DNA of 13,589 nt from the NCBI GenBank assembly GCA_027578815.1, contig JANBTH010000621.1, forward strand, positions 1-13,589, in the 5' to 3' direction. Of this stretch, positions 6,713 through 13,322 are shown one piece after another; the stretch's first letter is position 1, and each line of letters starts with the position of its first letter. Below the pieces are notes generated by a model, which searched no databases, had not been told where the DNA came from, and worked only from the letters and a program-made list of their open reading frames with translations. The position numbers were made by a program, and so were the translations under genes. Source of the stretch: Coemansia sp. RSA 1804. Lineage: Eukaryota; Kickxellomycota; Kickxellomycetes; Kickxellales; Kickxellaceae.

Positions 6713-7583
6713 CGTCTAGTACTAAGTTACGAAATAAAGTGTTTTAAATATATAAAAAGGGTGCTTATAGCAGAAAATAATAAGCTAAAGAAGACTGGGA
6801 AAGGCGGAAGTGAAAAGAAAAAAAGCAGTTTCCTATTGTTTTTCTTTTCTGCTGCACTCTGGCCTAGCGCCGAGGTACTTATACCCAACGTGTGTGACCA
6901 TGATAGTAAAAAAAAGGAGTGCATGCAAGCCGCCATCAGCCATTCATCGAATTGATACAAAGTCCAAACAAAGTCTCCCCCCTCGCATTGTATCCGTTTT
7001 TCCAAAAAGTCACAATTGATTGTGTGAAATGGGCATGGAAGCCTTAGCTCTTTCATAGCGGACTTTCTGTTCTTTTTGTTTGTTTCTTTCGAATGCTGAG
7101 CAACACACATCACAGCACCCATGTGCATATTATGTGCAAAGCGTCGCTCTCTTTCTAGAAATTATGCGTCTGTTCCTCTTCTTGTCCGATAAAAATGCGG
7201 AAACATGGAAAATTTTGCACATCGTTTATTTCGATTTCTGATTTTATCTACTTCATTACACAACGAAAATGCCTTTTTTGGGTGTTTGACGCTGTTTCAG
7301 GAGTTTGTTGATAGTCTTTCTTTGCATTTCCCTAAATGTTGGGGGATGCAAAGACTGCGGTTGTAACTTTTCTCCCCCTTCTTCGCTGTTAATCTCCTGG
7401 AATACAACCATTATAGACCGTCATAAAAGGGTGTCTGTAGCTTTTTTTTTTACCATTTTAAAGATATTATTTGAAACAGCTAATGCAAGAATAAAGATAT
7501 TAAAACTAACGTAGCTATGCAATAAAAGGCTAACCCCTAGTCAAGCCCCAGTGGTAGAAATTGAAAATATTGTGCTTATTGTC
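6713..7583. other. Spacer between CYSTM proteins 2 and 3
   Basis: About 870 bases, AT-rich, with no supportable gene. It contains the TATA-like element at 6749-6754 for CYSTM-2. A TTCTAGAA palindrome at 7153-7160 matches a two-unit heat-shock-element core. TTTATT at 7225-7230 is a possible minus-strand polyadenylation signal for CYSTM-3. Open frames here (for example 6727-7128 minus) look like random read-through. Confidence 0.55.
6749..6754 (-). promoter_or_regulatory. TATA-like element of CYSTM protein 2
   Basis: TATATA occurs 37 bases before the ATG at 6712 on the minus strand, within a longer A/T-only stretch. Position suits a core promoter with a very short leader. Confidence 0.4.
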
Positions 7584-7883
7584 TTAAGAGCACAAGCAAC
7601 ACAGCGAGCCAAGCAAGGCTCCACCGCATAGCCAGGCCATACAGCTGTTGTTTGCCTGTGGGTAGTTTGTCTGAGGACCTTGGCCTGTTCCTTGAGAATA
7701 ATACGGGTTCTGAGGCTGAGGCTGACCTTGATATGGTGGATATGTGGCATACACAGGTTGAGGCTGGTAGTATCCAGGCTGAACCTGGGGTTGGCCTTGA
7801 GGATAGCCCTGCGGAGGAGGCTGGTAGGGCTGAAGCGGCGGTGGCTGGGCGTAGTTTGCCTGTGGCGGCTGCTTACTGTCCAT
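7584..7883 (-). CDS. CYSTM-like protein 3: Pro/Gln/Tyr-rich head and five-cysteine tail
   Basis: The product from the ATG at 7883 is 99 residues. Residues 2-78 are dominated by Pro, Gln and Tyr (QPPPQGYPQGQPQ and similar). The tail from Ser80 has Cys81, Cys86, Cys95, Cys96 and Cys98 around a Gly/Ala/Leu hydrophobic stretch (WLCGGALLGSLCC). Fewer cysteines and a Gly-rich helix make it the least typical of the three, but the design is the same: disordered head, Cys-hydrophobic extreme C-terminus. Likely membrane-associated through the tail. The frame is open upstream to an ATG at 8081, which would add 66 Phe/His/Ser-rich residues of no known type; the ATG at 7883 directly before the Pro/Gln head is preferred. 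Promoter elements are not clear. Confidence 0.75.
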   Translation of the reverse strand: MDSKQPPQANYAQPPPLQPYQPPPQGYPQGQPQVQPGYYQPQPVYATYPPYQGQPQPQNPYYSQGTGQGPQTNYPQANNSCMAWLCGGALLGSLCCLCS

Positions 7884-8611
7884 GGCTATACTTTGTATTG
7901 TTTTTTCACTGGTGAATAAATGAATGCGCTGTAATGGTGAAATTAAGCTGGATATATGCTTGTTAATATGACAAAAAAACAGGTGAGAGAAAGATGGAAA
8001 AATAATGGAATAGATGTTGCTTTCATGAAAGATTAGTTCATGAAAACCTGCTTCTTTGCCATGGCCATCTGTTTTATACAAGATATGTACAATGGACTCT
8101 AGCCCACGTGGAATTCCTCTACTTCACTTTTACAAACATAAAAAGGATACTCTTTCTGCATTTGAATCCAGCAATATGTAAAGATAAATTGCACAACGAT
8201 TTAATGAATAAAAATAGATGGCTCTTTATGTTCAACCTGTTCTATCTAAGAAATATAAAACCAGTTTACATTCTACATTGAAACGCTTTCCACAATAGGT
8301 ATTCATGTTTAAACTAAAAGTCTGTCTTTTCTACTTGTTTCGTTCTATAAAAAATTAATGAACAAGTACAAATGGTTGTCTAGAAATAAGAGCAGGTTTA
8401 CTTTGGTCAATCTTACAAACATCACTTGGCAAATCTGGTATTGCTGTGCTTTGTGAATTGTAGTTGTCTGTGTAGAAACGGCAATGGACATTTAAAAGCA
8501 ATTAACATATAAAGCGCTTTTAATGAATTATTCCAAAACTCGCTAAAAAGATAATACAGGTTAGAGCTATCACCACAATTGGCAAATACAAATATTTTCT
8601 ACCAGATGCCG
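7884..8611. other. AT-rich spacer between CYSTM protein 3 and the gag-like gene
   Basis: About 730 bases, very AT-rich. No repeats, RNA genes or coding pattern were recognised. It includes the in-frame extension (7884-8081, minus) that could lengthen CYSTM-3. The sequence just after the gag-like stop was read in the other minus-strand frames and shows no zinc-knuckle continuation. Confidence 0.5.
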
Positions 8612-9304
8612 TTATTTTAAACTTCTCCCATACAGCGATATGGTTATTTCATCCTTGTAGATTCTGGATGGGAGTGGACCTTTTTTGTTCTCGCGATCCA
8701 GGATTGCGGTAGCATTACAGCTAATTATCTCATCATAGACGTTGACACACAGGTCGCATATCTTCCCATGAGGGCTTAGAGCATCCTTCAGTAGGTGAAC
8801 CAACATGCGTAGCGTTATCTCTGCTCCGATAACATGAATGTTGACAAATGTCATGGCTGCCGTGCGGGGGATCGGGCGGGTAACCTTGACAGTGGTTCCA
8901 TTGTATACTGGTGGGTTGTACAGCACAAGATCAGCCTCCTCTTCCAGATCAAAGGCAAGCATTAGCTTGTTCCATTTCGGTCTATAGTCTGCCATCACAG
9001 GGATGCAAATAGCCTTCACTGCAATCAGGGCTGCGTTTTCGGTTGGAAATATCGAGGTGTCTAAAATAATGGCGTCCTCTGTAGCCCAGTTGGACAACAC
9101 ACGCGGAGGAAAGCGCATATTTTCATCATCCTGGGTGGCATCCGTCTTGAGCAGATGCATCATGCTAAAAACCCTAGGCTCTGGCTTGGACTTGGGCTGA
9201 TGCGTTTCCTTTGAGTGAGGCCCGTTATCGCTGTTCGTGCCTGGTTTCTCCGCCCGTGCAGATGGTGTTGTAGAGCCCGGATTCCCTGTCGGCGCAGCAG
9301 ACAT
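8612..9304 (-). CDS. Solo gag/ORF1-like protein with two RRM-like folds (hypothetical)
   Basis: The product is 230 residues from the ATG at 9304. Residues 1-45 are Ser/Thr/Pro/Lys-rich and probably disordered. Two units with a beta-alpha-beta rhythm follow: about 77-142 (AIILDTSIFP, helix ENAALIAVKAI, LMLAFDLEEEADLVLY, then TVKVTRPIP) and 151-229 (MTFVNIHVIG, helix LRMLVHLLKDALSPHGKI, CDLCVNVYDEI, ISCNATAILDRE). That pattern resembles the RNA-binding folds of gag/ORF1-like proteins expanded in early-diverging fungi; this is recall plus pattern, not a search. The zinc knuckle usual after this domain is absent: the stop comes right after LYGRSLK. No reverse transcriptase, long terminal repeat or target duplication was seen nearby. 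An in-frame ATG at 9415 would add 37 residues. It is divergently arranged with the uL6m gene. Confidence 0.7.
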   Translation of the reverse strand: MSAAPTGNPGSTTPSARAEKPGTNSDNGPHSKETHQPKSKPEPRVFSMMHLLKTDATQDDENMRFPPRVLSNWATEDAIILDTSIFPTENAALIAVKAICIPVMADYRPKWNKLMLAFDLEEEADLVLYNPPVYNGTTVKVTRPIPRTAAMTFVNIHVIGAEITLRMLVHLLKDALSPHGKICDLCVNVYDEIISCNATAILDRENKKGPLPSRIYKDEITISLYGRSLK

Positions 9305-9416
9305 TGCTAGTATGAAATTCAAGTTACAACGCTTTATTATTAAAGACGGATAGTTATTAGTGTTCCTTAAAATACTGCAAATGAAAAAACGTATTCTGTC
9401 AGATGAAAAGCGCATG

Positions 9417-9429
9417 GTTTTTGGCGCCA
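9417..9429. promoter_or_regulatory. Possible E2F-type element (TTTTTGGCGCCA) in the divergent promoter
   Basis: The stretch contains TTTGGCGC, which matches the E2F consensus TTTSSCGC, and the perfect palindrome TGGCGCCA. It lies between the minus-strand gag-like gene and plus-strand uL6m. A single short match; binding is unproven. Confidence 0.2.
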
Positions 9430-9580
9430 GGTGATCAACAAGGCCTGATTTTTTACACCAGAGTAATCGTAATCAAGAAATTCTGATAACATTTGTGCTT
9501 TAACCATTTTTCAGAACCTTTTTGCTTATTGTTTTCTTTTCTTTTTCATATTCAGAAGAAAGCCAATATTTGTTAGATTC

Positions 9581-10261
9581 ATGTTTTCGACATCCAGACA
9601 GCTCAGACAGCTGCAAACACGGCTGGCGCGTGGGTTCAGTTCGACTGGACCTGCTCATTCGCACATCGGCTTGGCGCCAATCAGATACACAAAAGAGGTG
9701 AAGATAGAGCATTTGCCGGAGGCATACAGCAAAACCGATTCGCGGTTCTTTGACAAAACCACGCTGCGGGTAATGGGGCCCATGGGAGAGCGGACGATGG
9801 CGATTGAGCCCTTTGTGACCCTTGATTTTGTTGAGCCAAAGGACAAGTCCTTGGCAGAGGCGGAGTACCAGGTCTCGGTGTCCATCACGGACAGCAACCA
9901 GAAGAAGCAGCGCCAGATGTGGGGCACCACTAGAGCGCTTATCAACAACTGTGTTGTTGGGGTTACAGAGGGGTTTAGCGCCACGCTGAGGTTTGTTGGA
10001 GTGGGATACAGAGCTGGATTGGAGGGCGGAAAACTCGTGCTGCGTCTTGGGTACTCGGATCCGGTTGTCATGGATATCCCCGAAGGGCTCGCAGTTACTG
10101 TCCCCATTCCGACGCGTGTTCTGATCAAGGGAATCGATCTGCAGCAGGTCAAGCTTTTTGCAGCAAAGATCCGCGAGTGGAAGAAGCCCGAGCCGTATAA
10201 TCAAAAGGGTATTTTCATCAACGATGAAACCATTCGCAAAAAGGATGGCAAGAAAAAGTAG
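9581..10261 (+). CDS. MRPL6: Mitochondrial large-ribosomal-subunit protein uL6m
   Basis: The product is 226 residues. A presequence-like Arg/Ser-rich, acid-free start (about 1-28) fits mitochondrial import. The body shows bacterial-type L6 landmarks: VMGPMGE at 64-70, the long helix region WGTTRALINNCVVGVTEGF at 114-132, FVGVGYRA at 138-145 and GYSDPV at 157-162. The diagnostic C-terminal loop is PEPYNQKGI near 203-211 (usual form PEPYKGKGI), followed by a basic tail ending in GKKK. L6 binds 23S-type rRNA near the factor-binding site of the large subunit. The ATG at 9581 gives the full presequence. The gene ends 189 bases before the converging phosphatase stop. No introns. The symbol follows yeast naming. 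Confidence 0.93.
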   Translation: MFSTSRQLRQLQTRLARGFSSTGPAHSHIGLAPIRYTKEVKIEHLPEAYSKTDSRFFDKTTLRVMGPMGERTMAIEPFVTLDFVEPKDKSLAEAEYQVSVSITDSNQKKQRQMWGTTRALINNCVVGVTEGFSATLRFVGVGYRAGLEGGKLVLRLGYSDPVVMDIPEGLAVTVPIPTRVLIKGIDLQQVKLFAAKIREWKKPEPYNQKGIFINDETIRKKDGKKK

Positions 10262-10326
10262 TAGCCTCTTCTTTTTCCTGGGATCTTCCAGAGATGCTTG
10301 TTTGGACGGTGATCTTAAAATTCCTC

Positions 10327-10332
10327 TTTATT
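10327..10332 (-). terminator. Likely polyadenylation signal of the PP5 gene
   Basis: AATAAA on the minus strand, 119 bases after the phosphatase stop, in the 189-base convergent spacer shared with the uL6m gene. The two transcripts probably overlap at their 3' ends. Confidence 0.45.
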
Positions 10333-10450
10333 CTTCTTCAACAATACAGCAAAACATGACTCGAATCGTTTTGAGAAAGAGAAAAAAGTCAAAGTGATGG
10401 TTAAATGGAAAGACCTTTTAGTTTTGGTTAGCGAACAAGAAGGATGGGAT

Positions 10451-12019
10451 CTACATAAAGCGGTTGACGTTCGAGTAGGCCATGGCCTTGACATTGGGAT
10501 GTGGAGCGGCAGTGAACTTGTGGTAGAAGCAGTTGAGATCGGGCGAGATCCTGATGTAGGCGCCCTTGTTGCCGAAGGAGTCGCAGTAGTTGGGAGCGGA
10601 GAAAACAGTGACCATCTGGCCGTCGTGGGCAATCTCGTAGCCTTCCTCCATCTGCTGGTGGCTGCGAATGACCATGGTGAGGCCGTTTGTGTCGCAGAAC
10701 TCCTTTGTGACGTCAGGCCCGTATTGAATGGCTGTGCCACGCGGATTGGGTGAGCGACCCTTCTGCGGCTGTGGATCCGACCACAGCGACTCGCACAGAA
10801 GGCTGTTAAAGTGCGGCTGGTGGAACCGGGACATCTCGCGCAGCTCCGCAAGCCGGACCACGCCGTCGCCTTCTGGGGTCTGTGCGTTTCTTGCAGTCTC
10901 CCGCGAGTACAGACCACCGTGAACAACAAAGATCTTGCCCTGGATCAGGTGAGCTACCGGAAGCGCCTCAAACACCTCCTGGAACAGATCAAACACCCGC
11001 TTTCCCTGTGTCGAGTACTTGTGGCGCACCTCGCCCTCAAAGCCGTAGAGCCTGTTCATTTCGACGCTCTCGTGGTTGCCGCGGTTCAGGAAGAACGCAT
11101 TCGGATAGAGCAGCTTGAAGCACATAAACAGAACAACCACCTCGACCGAGAATGACCCGCGATCCACAAAATCACCGTTAAACAGATACAGGAGCTTTTC
11201 TGACGGAAGTCCGTTGAGCTCGAATATCTTCAGCACGTCGTAGTACTGCCCATGGACATCGCCGCAAACGGTAATCTCAGCGCCCTCCGGAACAGTCACA
11301 TCCACAAGCGTCGGCAGCGTGCGTAAAAGCTTGTCAGCTTGCAGAAGAATAGCGTAGACATACCGTACAGGCAGTGTCTTTTGGTCACGGAACCACTCCA
11401 GCACGCCCTTGACAAAGTCCAAATCAACGTACTCCTCGTCAACCTCGACGGTTTCGACGTCTTTGGAGTCTGTGCTTTCCCCGCTGCCCTTGTTCTTGGG
11501 CACCCGTTGCTTGCGCACAGGCATCCGCGGGCCTTCGTAATCCTCAGGTAGCGAAAAGTTTTTCAAATCAATGGTATCGGCAACACGCTTACGATCGGCC
11601 TCGCTGTCAATCGCCTTTTCAAACTGGATCCTCCGATACAGCTTGTTGCACTCCAGATACTTGCTGCGCGCGCCGGCGTCATTCGGCATCCGTCTGGTCA
11701 CCTCGCGGAAATCGGAGCGGGCTTCCTTCAGCTTGCCCATTGCCAGATTTGCCGATGCCCTGCGGTAATACGCCTTGATAAAGGTCGGGTCAATGTCAAG
11801 TGCTGCGTCAGCGTCCGCCTTGGCCGCTCCATAGCCCTCGATGAATATATGGCATTGCGCCCGGTTCGTATAGAAGGCTGGAACGGTCGGGTCCACCTCA
11901 ATTGCCGCCGTGTATTTGTCAATGGCCTCATGGTAAAGCTTCTTCGCATACAGCGCATTTGCCTCCAGCTTCAACGCATTTGCTTTCTTGACTGCATTTA
12001 CATCAACTGTCTGCACCAT
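10451..12019 (-). CDS. PPT1: TPR-containing serine/threonine protein phosphatase 5
   Basis: The product is 522 residues from the ATG at 12019, close to the usual PP5 length. Three tetratricopeptide repeats occupy about 12-113; in this family they bind the Hsp90 C-terminus and hold the enzyme inactive. A charged linker follows (about 165-195). The catalytic domain has all metal-binding motifs: GDVHG (Asp254, His256), GDFVDRG (Asp283), RGNHE (Asn315, His316), HGGL at 367-370, RSHQ (His454) and SAPNYCD at 474-480. It ends with FTAAPHPNVKAMAY, specific to PP5. Oddities: about 12 extra residues between HGGL and WSDPQP compared with my recollection of human PP5, and Asn before RGNHE where Leu is common. 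The frame is open to an upstream ATG (26 more residues), but the start MVQTVD just before the first TPR is preferred. Role: dephosphorylation of Hsp90 co-chaperones and clients. Confidence 0.95.
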   Translation of the reverse strand: MVQTVDVNAVKKANALKLEANALYAKKLYHEAIDKYTAAIEVDPTVPAFYTNRAQCHIFIEGYGAAKADADAALDIDPTFIKAYYRRASANLAMGKLKEARSDFREVTRRMPNDAGARSKYLECNKLYRRIQFEKAIDSEADRKRVADTIDLKNFSLPEDYEGPRMPVRKQRVPKNKGSGESTDSKDVETVEVDEEYVDLDFVKGVLEWFRDQKTLPVRYVYAILLQADKLLRTLPTLVDVTVPEGAEITVCGDVHGQYYDVLKIFELNGLPSEKLLYLFNGDFVDRGSFSVEVVVLFMCFKLLYPNAFFLNRGNHESVEMNRLYGFEGEVRHKYSTQGKRVFDLFQEVFEALPVAHLIQGKIFVVHGGLYSRETARNAQTPEGDGVVRLAELREMSRFHQPHFNSLLCESLWSDPQPQKGRSPNPRGTAIQYGPDVTKEFCDTNGLTMVIRSHQQMEEGYEIAHDGQMVTVFSAPNYCDSFGNKGAYIRISPDLNCFYHKFTAAPHPNVKAMAYSNVNRFM

Positions 12020-12437
12020 TCTAACAGCCTTTTTCTCTAGTTTGTTTATTTCTCGACTGCCCTTGAAAGAGATAAATAAAAGTAAACACAAACACAAGCT
12101 GGCACTAGCACAATTTAATTTGTTCTAAAATAAAATGAAAACAAGAAGCGAAAGAAAGGGAAACAACAAACGCCAACGCAAACGCAAACGGCTTGATCAC
12201 AAAACTGACAATCGACTAAAAATGAGATCGGCTGGGAAATTTACCAATAAAATTTTTGTTGCTTCTTACAAAGACAATACAATTAGCTCCTCCTTTCTTG
12301 TTCATCAAGCCAGTCGATTAAGGTGGTGGTGTCATCAGATCGGAACACTCGCTCCAGAACAAAGGCGCCGCGCGTTTTATATCTAAAGGTTTCAGTATTA
12401 TTCATCCACACTAAAAGAAGGAACAAGTGGCCTCTGT
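12020..12437. other. Spacer between PP5 and uS13m
   Basis: About 420 bases that must hold the PP5 promoter and the uS13m 3' end (both genes minus strand). An imperfect hexamer array (AACGCC/AACGCA type) lies near 12168-12191. The plus-strand frame at 12135-12386 is Lys/Arg-rich read-through with no family resemblance. No TATA element stands out before PP5. Confidence 0.5.
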
Positions 12438-12446
12438 CTAGAGGCC
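12429..12446 (-). other. Perfect 7-bp GC-rich hairpin spanning the uS13m stop codon
   Basis: GGCCTCT and AGAGGCC pair exactly around a 4-base loop. The TAG stop of uS13m (12438-12440) lies at the stem-loop junction, so the last codons, stop and first 3' UTR bases form the structure. Four T follow on the plus strand, not on the transcribed strand, so it is not a bacterial-type terminator for this gene. Confidence 0.6.
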
Positions 12447-12872
12447 TTTTGACAGTGGTGACCGGAGGACTCCCAGAGCCTGGAGGTTGAACGCCGTATT
12501 GGTAGTCGTCGAGTAGCGACGCAGCATCCGGCCATTGAGCTTCTTGGCTGTCTTTGAGTTGTTGCGCGTATTCTGGCCGTGCACCGGCATACCCATAGCG
12601 TGTCTCTTGCCAATGTATGTTCCGATCCGCCGCAAATGCTGCACATTGGCTGCCACCTGCCGTTTGAGGTCGTTCTCAATCGTCATACCTGACAGAACCC
12701 CCGAGACCTGGTTGAGCTGGCCCTCAGTCAGCTCGCTCAGCTTGCATTGCTGGTGAATCGAAAGCTGTGAGCAGATCTTGCGTGCTGTCAGTGGTCCGAT
12801 TCCGTAAAAGTATGTCAACGCCACCGACACGACCTTCTGATCGGGTAGATTCACGCCCAAGAGATGAAGCAT
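12438..12872 (-). CDS. SWS2: Mitochondrial small-ribosomal-subunit protein uS13m
   Basis: The product is 144 residues. The S13 fold is clear: an N-terminal VNLPDQKVV strand, the helix-turn YFYGIG (Gly24, Gly26) and TARKIC, a middle helical region and then HLRRIGTYIGKRHAMGMP with the RNA-binding tail GQNTRNN around 99-105, close to the bacterial RGQRTRTN form. It has no obvious cleavable presequence, as is common for this protein. It sits in the head of the mitoribosome small subunit. About 30 residues extend past the basic tail, ending LSKGL. The ATG at 12872 aligns directly with the S13 start. Gene symbol follows yeast naming. It shares strand but not an operon with PP5, 418 bases away. Confidence 0.93.
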   Translation of the reverse strand: MLHLLGVNLPDQKVVSVALTYFYGIGPLTARKICSQLSIHQQCKLSELTEGQLNQVSGVLSGMTIENDLKRQVAANVQHLRRIGTYIGKRHAMGMPVHGQNTRNNSKTAKKLNGRMLRRYSTTTNTAFNLQALGVLRSPLSKGL

Positions 12873-12911
12873 TTCCGCCGGGTGTCTTCTTTTTTAATGA
12901 AGAAAACAATG

Positions 12912-12917
12912 TATATA
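12912..12917 (-). promoter_or_regulatory. TATA-like element of uS13m
   Basis: TATATA, within TTTATATAC on the minus strand, occurs 40 bases before the ATG at 12872. The spacing suits a core promoter with a short leader. Confidence 0.4.
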
Positions 12918-13004
12918 AAGATGGTAGGAATTTGGATTGTGTAGTTTAAATATAGCTTCATAAAATAAGAAGCAAGAAAGCTGGCAAAGCAGAAGAGGCA
13001 TTTT

Positions 13005-13052
13005 TGGCTGGCTTTATTGATTTTTTTTTTTCCAAATGGCTGGCTTTATTGA
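13005..13052. repeat. 16-bp direct repeat flanking a T-tract, each copy with AATAAA on the minus strand
   Basis: The sequence TGGCTGGCTTTATTGA is present exactly at 13005-13020 and 13037-13052, with a T-rich tract between. On the minus strand each copy carries TCAATAAAG, so the duplication doubled a polyadenylation-type signal. These lie about 270-310 bases after the stop of the right-edge gene. Confidence 0.75.
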
Positions 13053-13322
13053 GTTTTCATTATCTTGCCCAGATTAATATTTTAGCGCATCCTAATCACT
13101 AAACCAGATCACGGAGGTTCCGGATCGGGTTTTCGCCCTTCTGGTTTCGGAAAAAAGATGGTATTTACAAAAAAGGTATTTACAACTATAAAACAATAAT
13201 AAACATAACAACTACTAACTAATTGTTGGAGAGTATAAGGGAGGCGAAGGCGAGCCAGACGCATTGGATGATGGTAAGTGGTGATCAAGCGTATAGGAAA
13301 ATGTTGCGCCGCTGCTGGTCGA

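Larger units (their letters stand above)
12873..13322. other. Spacer between uS13m and the right-edge membrane protein gene
   Basis: About 450 bases with the uS13m promoter at one end and the 3' UTR of the right-edge gene at the other. It contains a 16-base direct repeat flanking a T-tract (13005-13052) and a TACTAAC-like sequence near 13213. The minus-strand frame over 13109-13426 overlaps the right-edge gene in another phase and is a shadow. Confidence 0.5.

Noticed and set aside
8612..9304. Calcipressin or ordinary RRM splicing factor identity for the gag-like gene
   Set aside because: No calcineurin-docking motif and no canonical RNP1/RNP2 sequences; the two-unit fold fits gag/ORF1-like proteins better.
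9500..10204. 234-codon and 165-codon minus-strand frames over uL6m
   Set aside because: The plus strand encodes a full-length L6 with its diagnostic C-terminal motif; the antisense frames have no family pattern.
10315..10929. 204-codon minus-strand frame at the 3' part of PP5
   Set aside because: It overlaps the PP5 catalytic domain in another phase and is Ser/Thr/Arg-rich noise.
12135..12386. 83-codon Lys/Arg-rich plus-strand frame
   Set aside because: Its start is made of short AACGCA-type repeats, and the rest has no domain pattern; it lies in the PP5/uS13m regulatory spacer.
13211..13219. TACTAAC branch-point-like sequence
   Set aside because: No donor and acceptor pair with coding exons around it; the motif is in AT-rich spacer.
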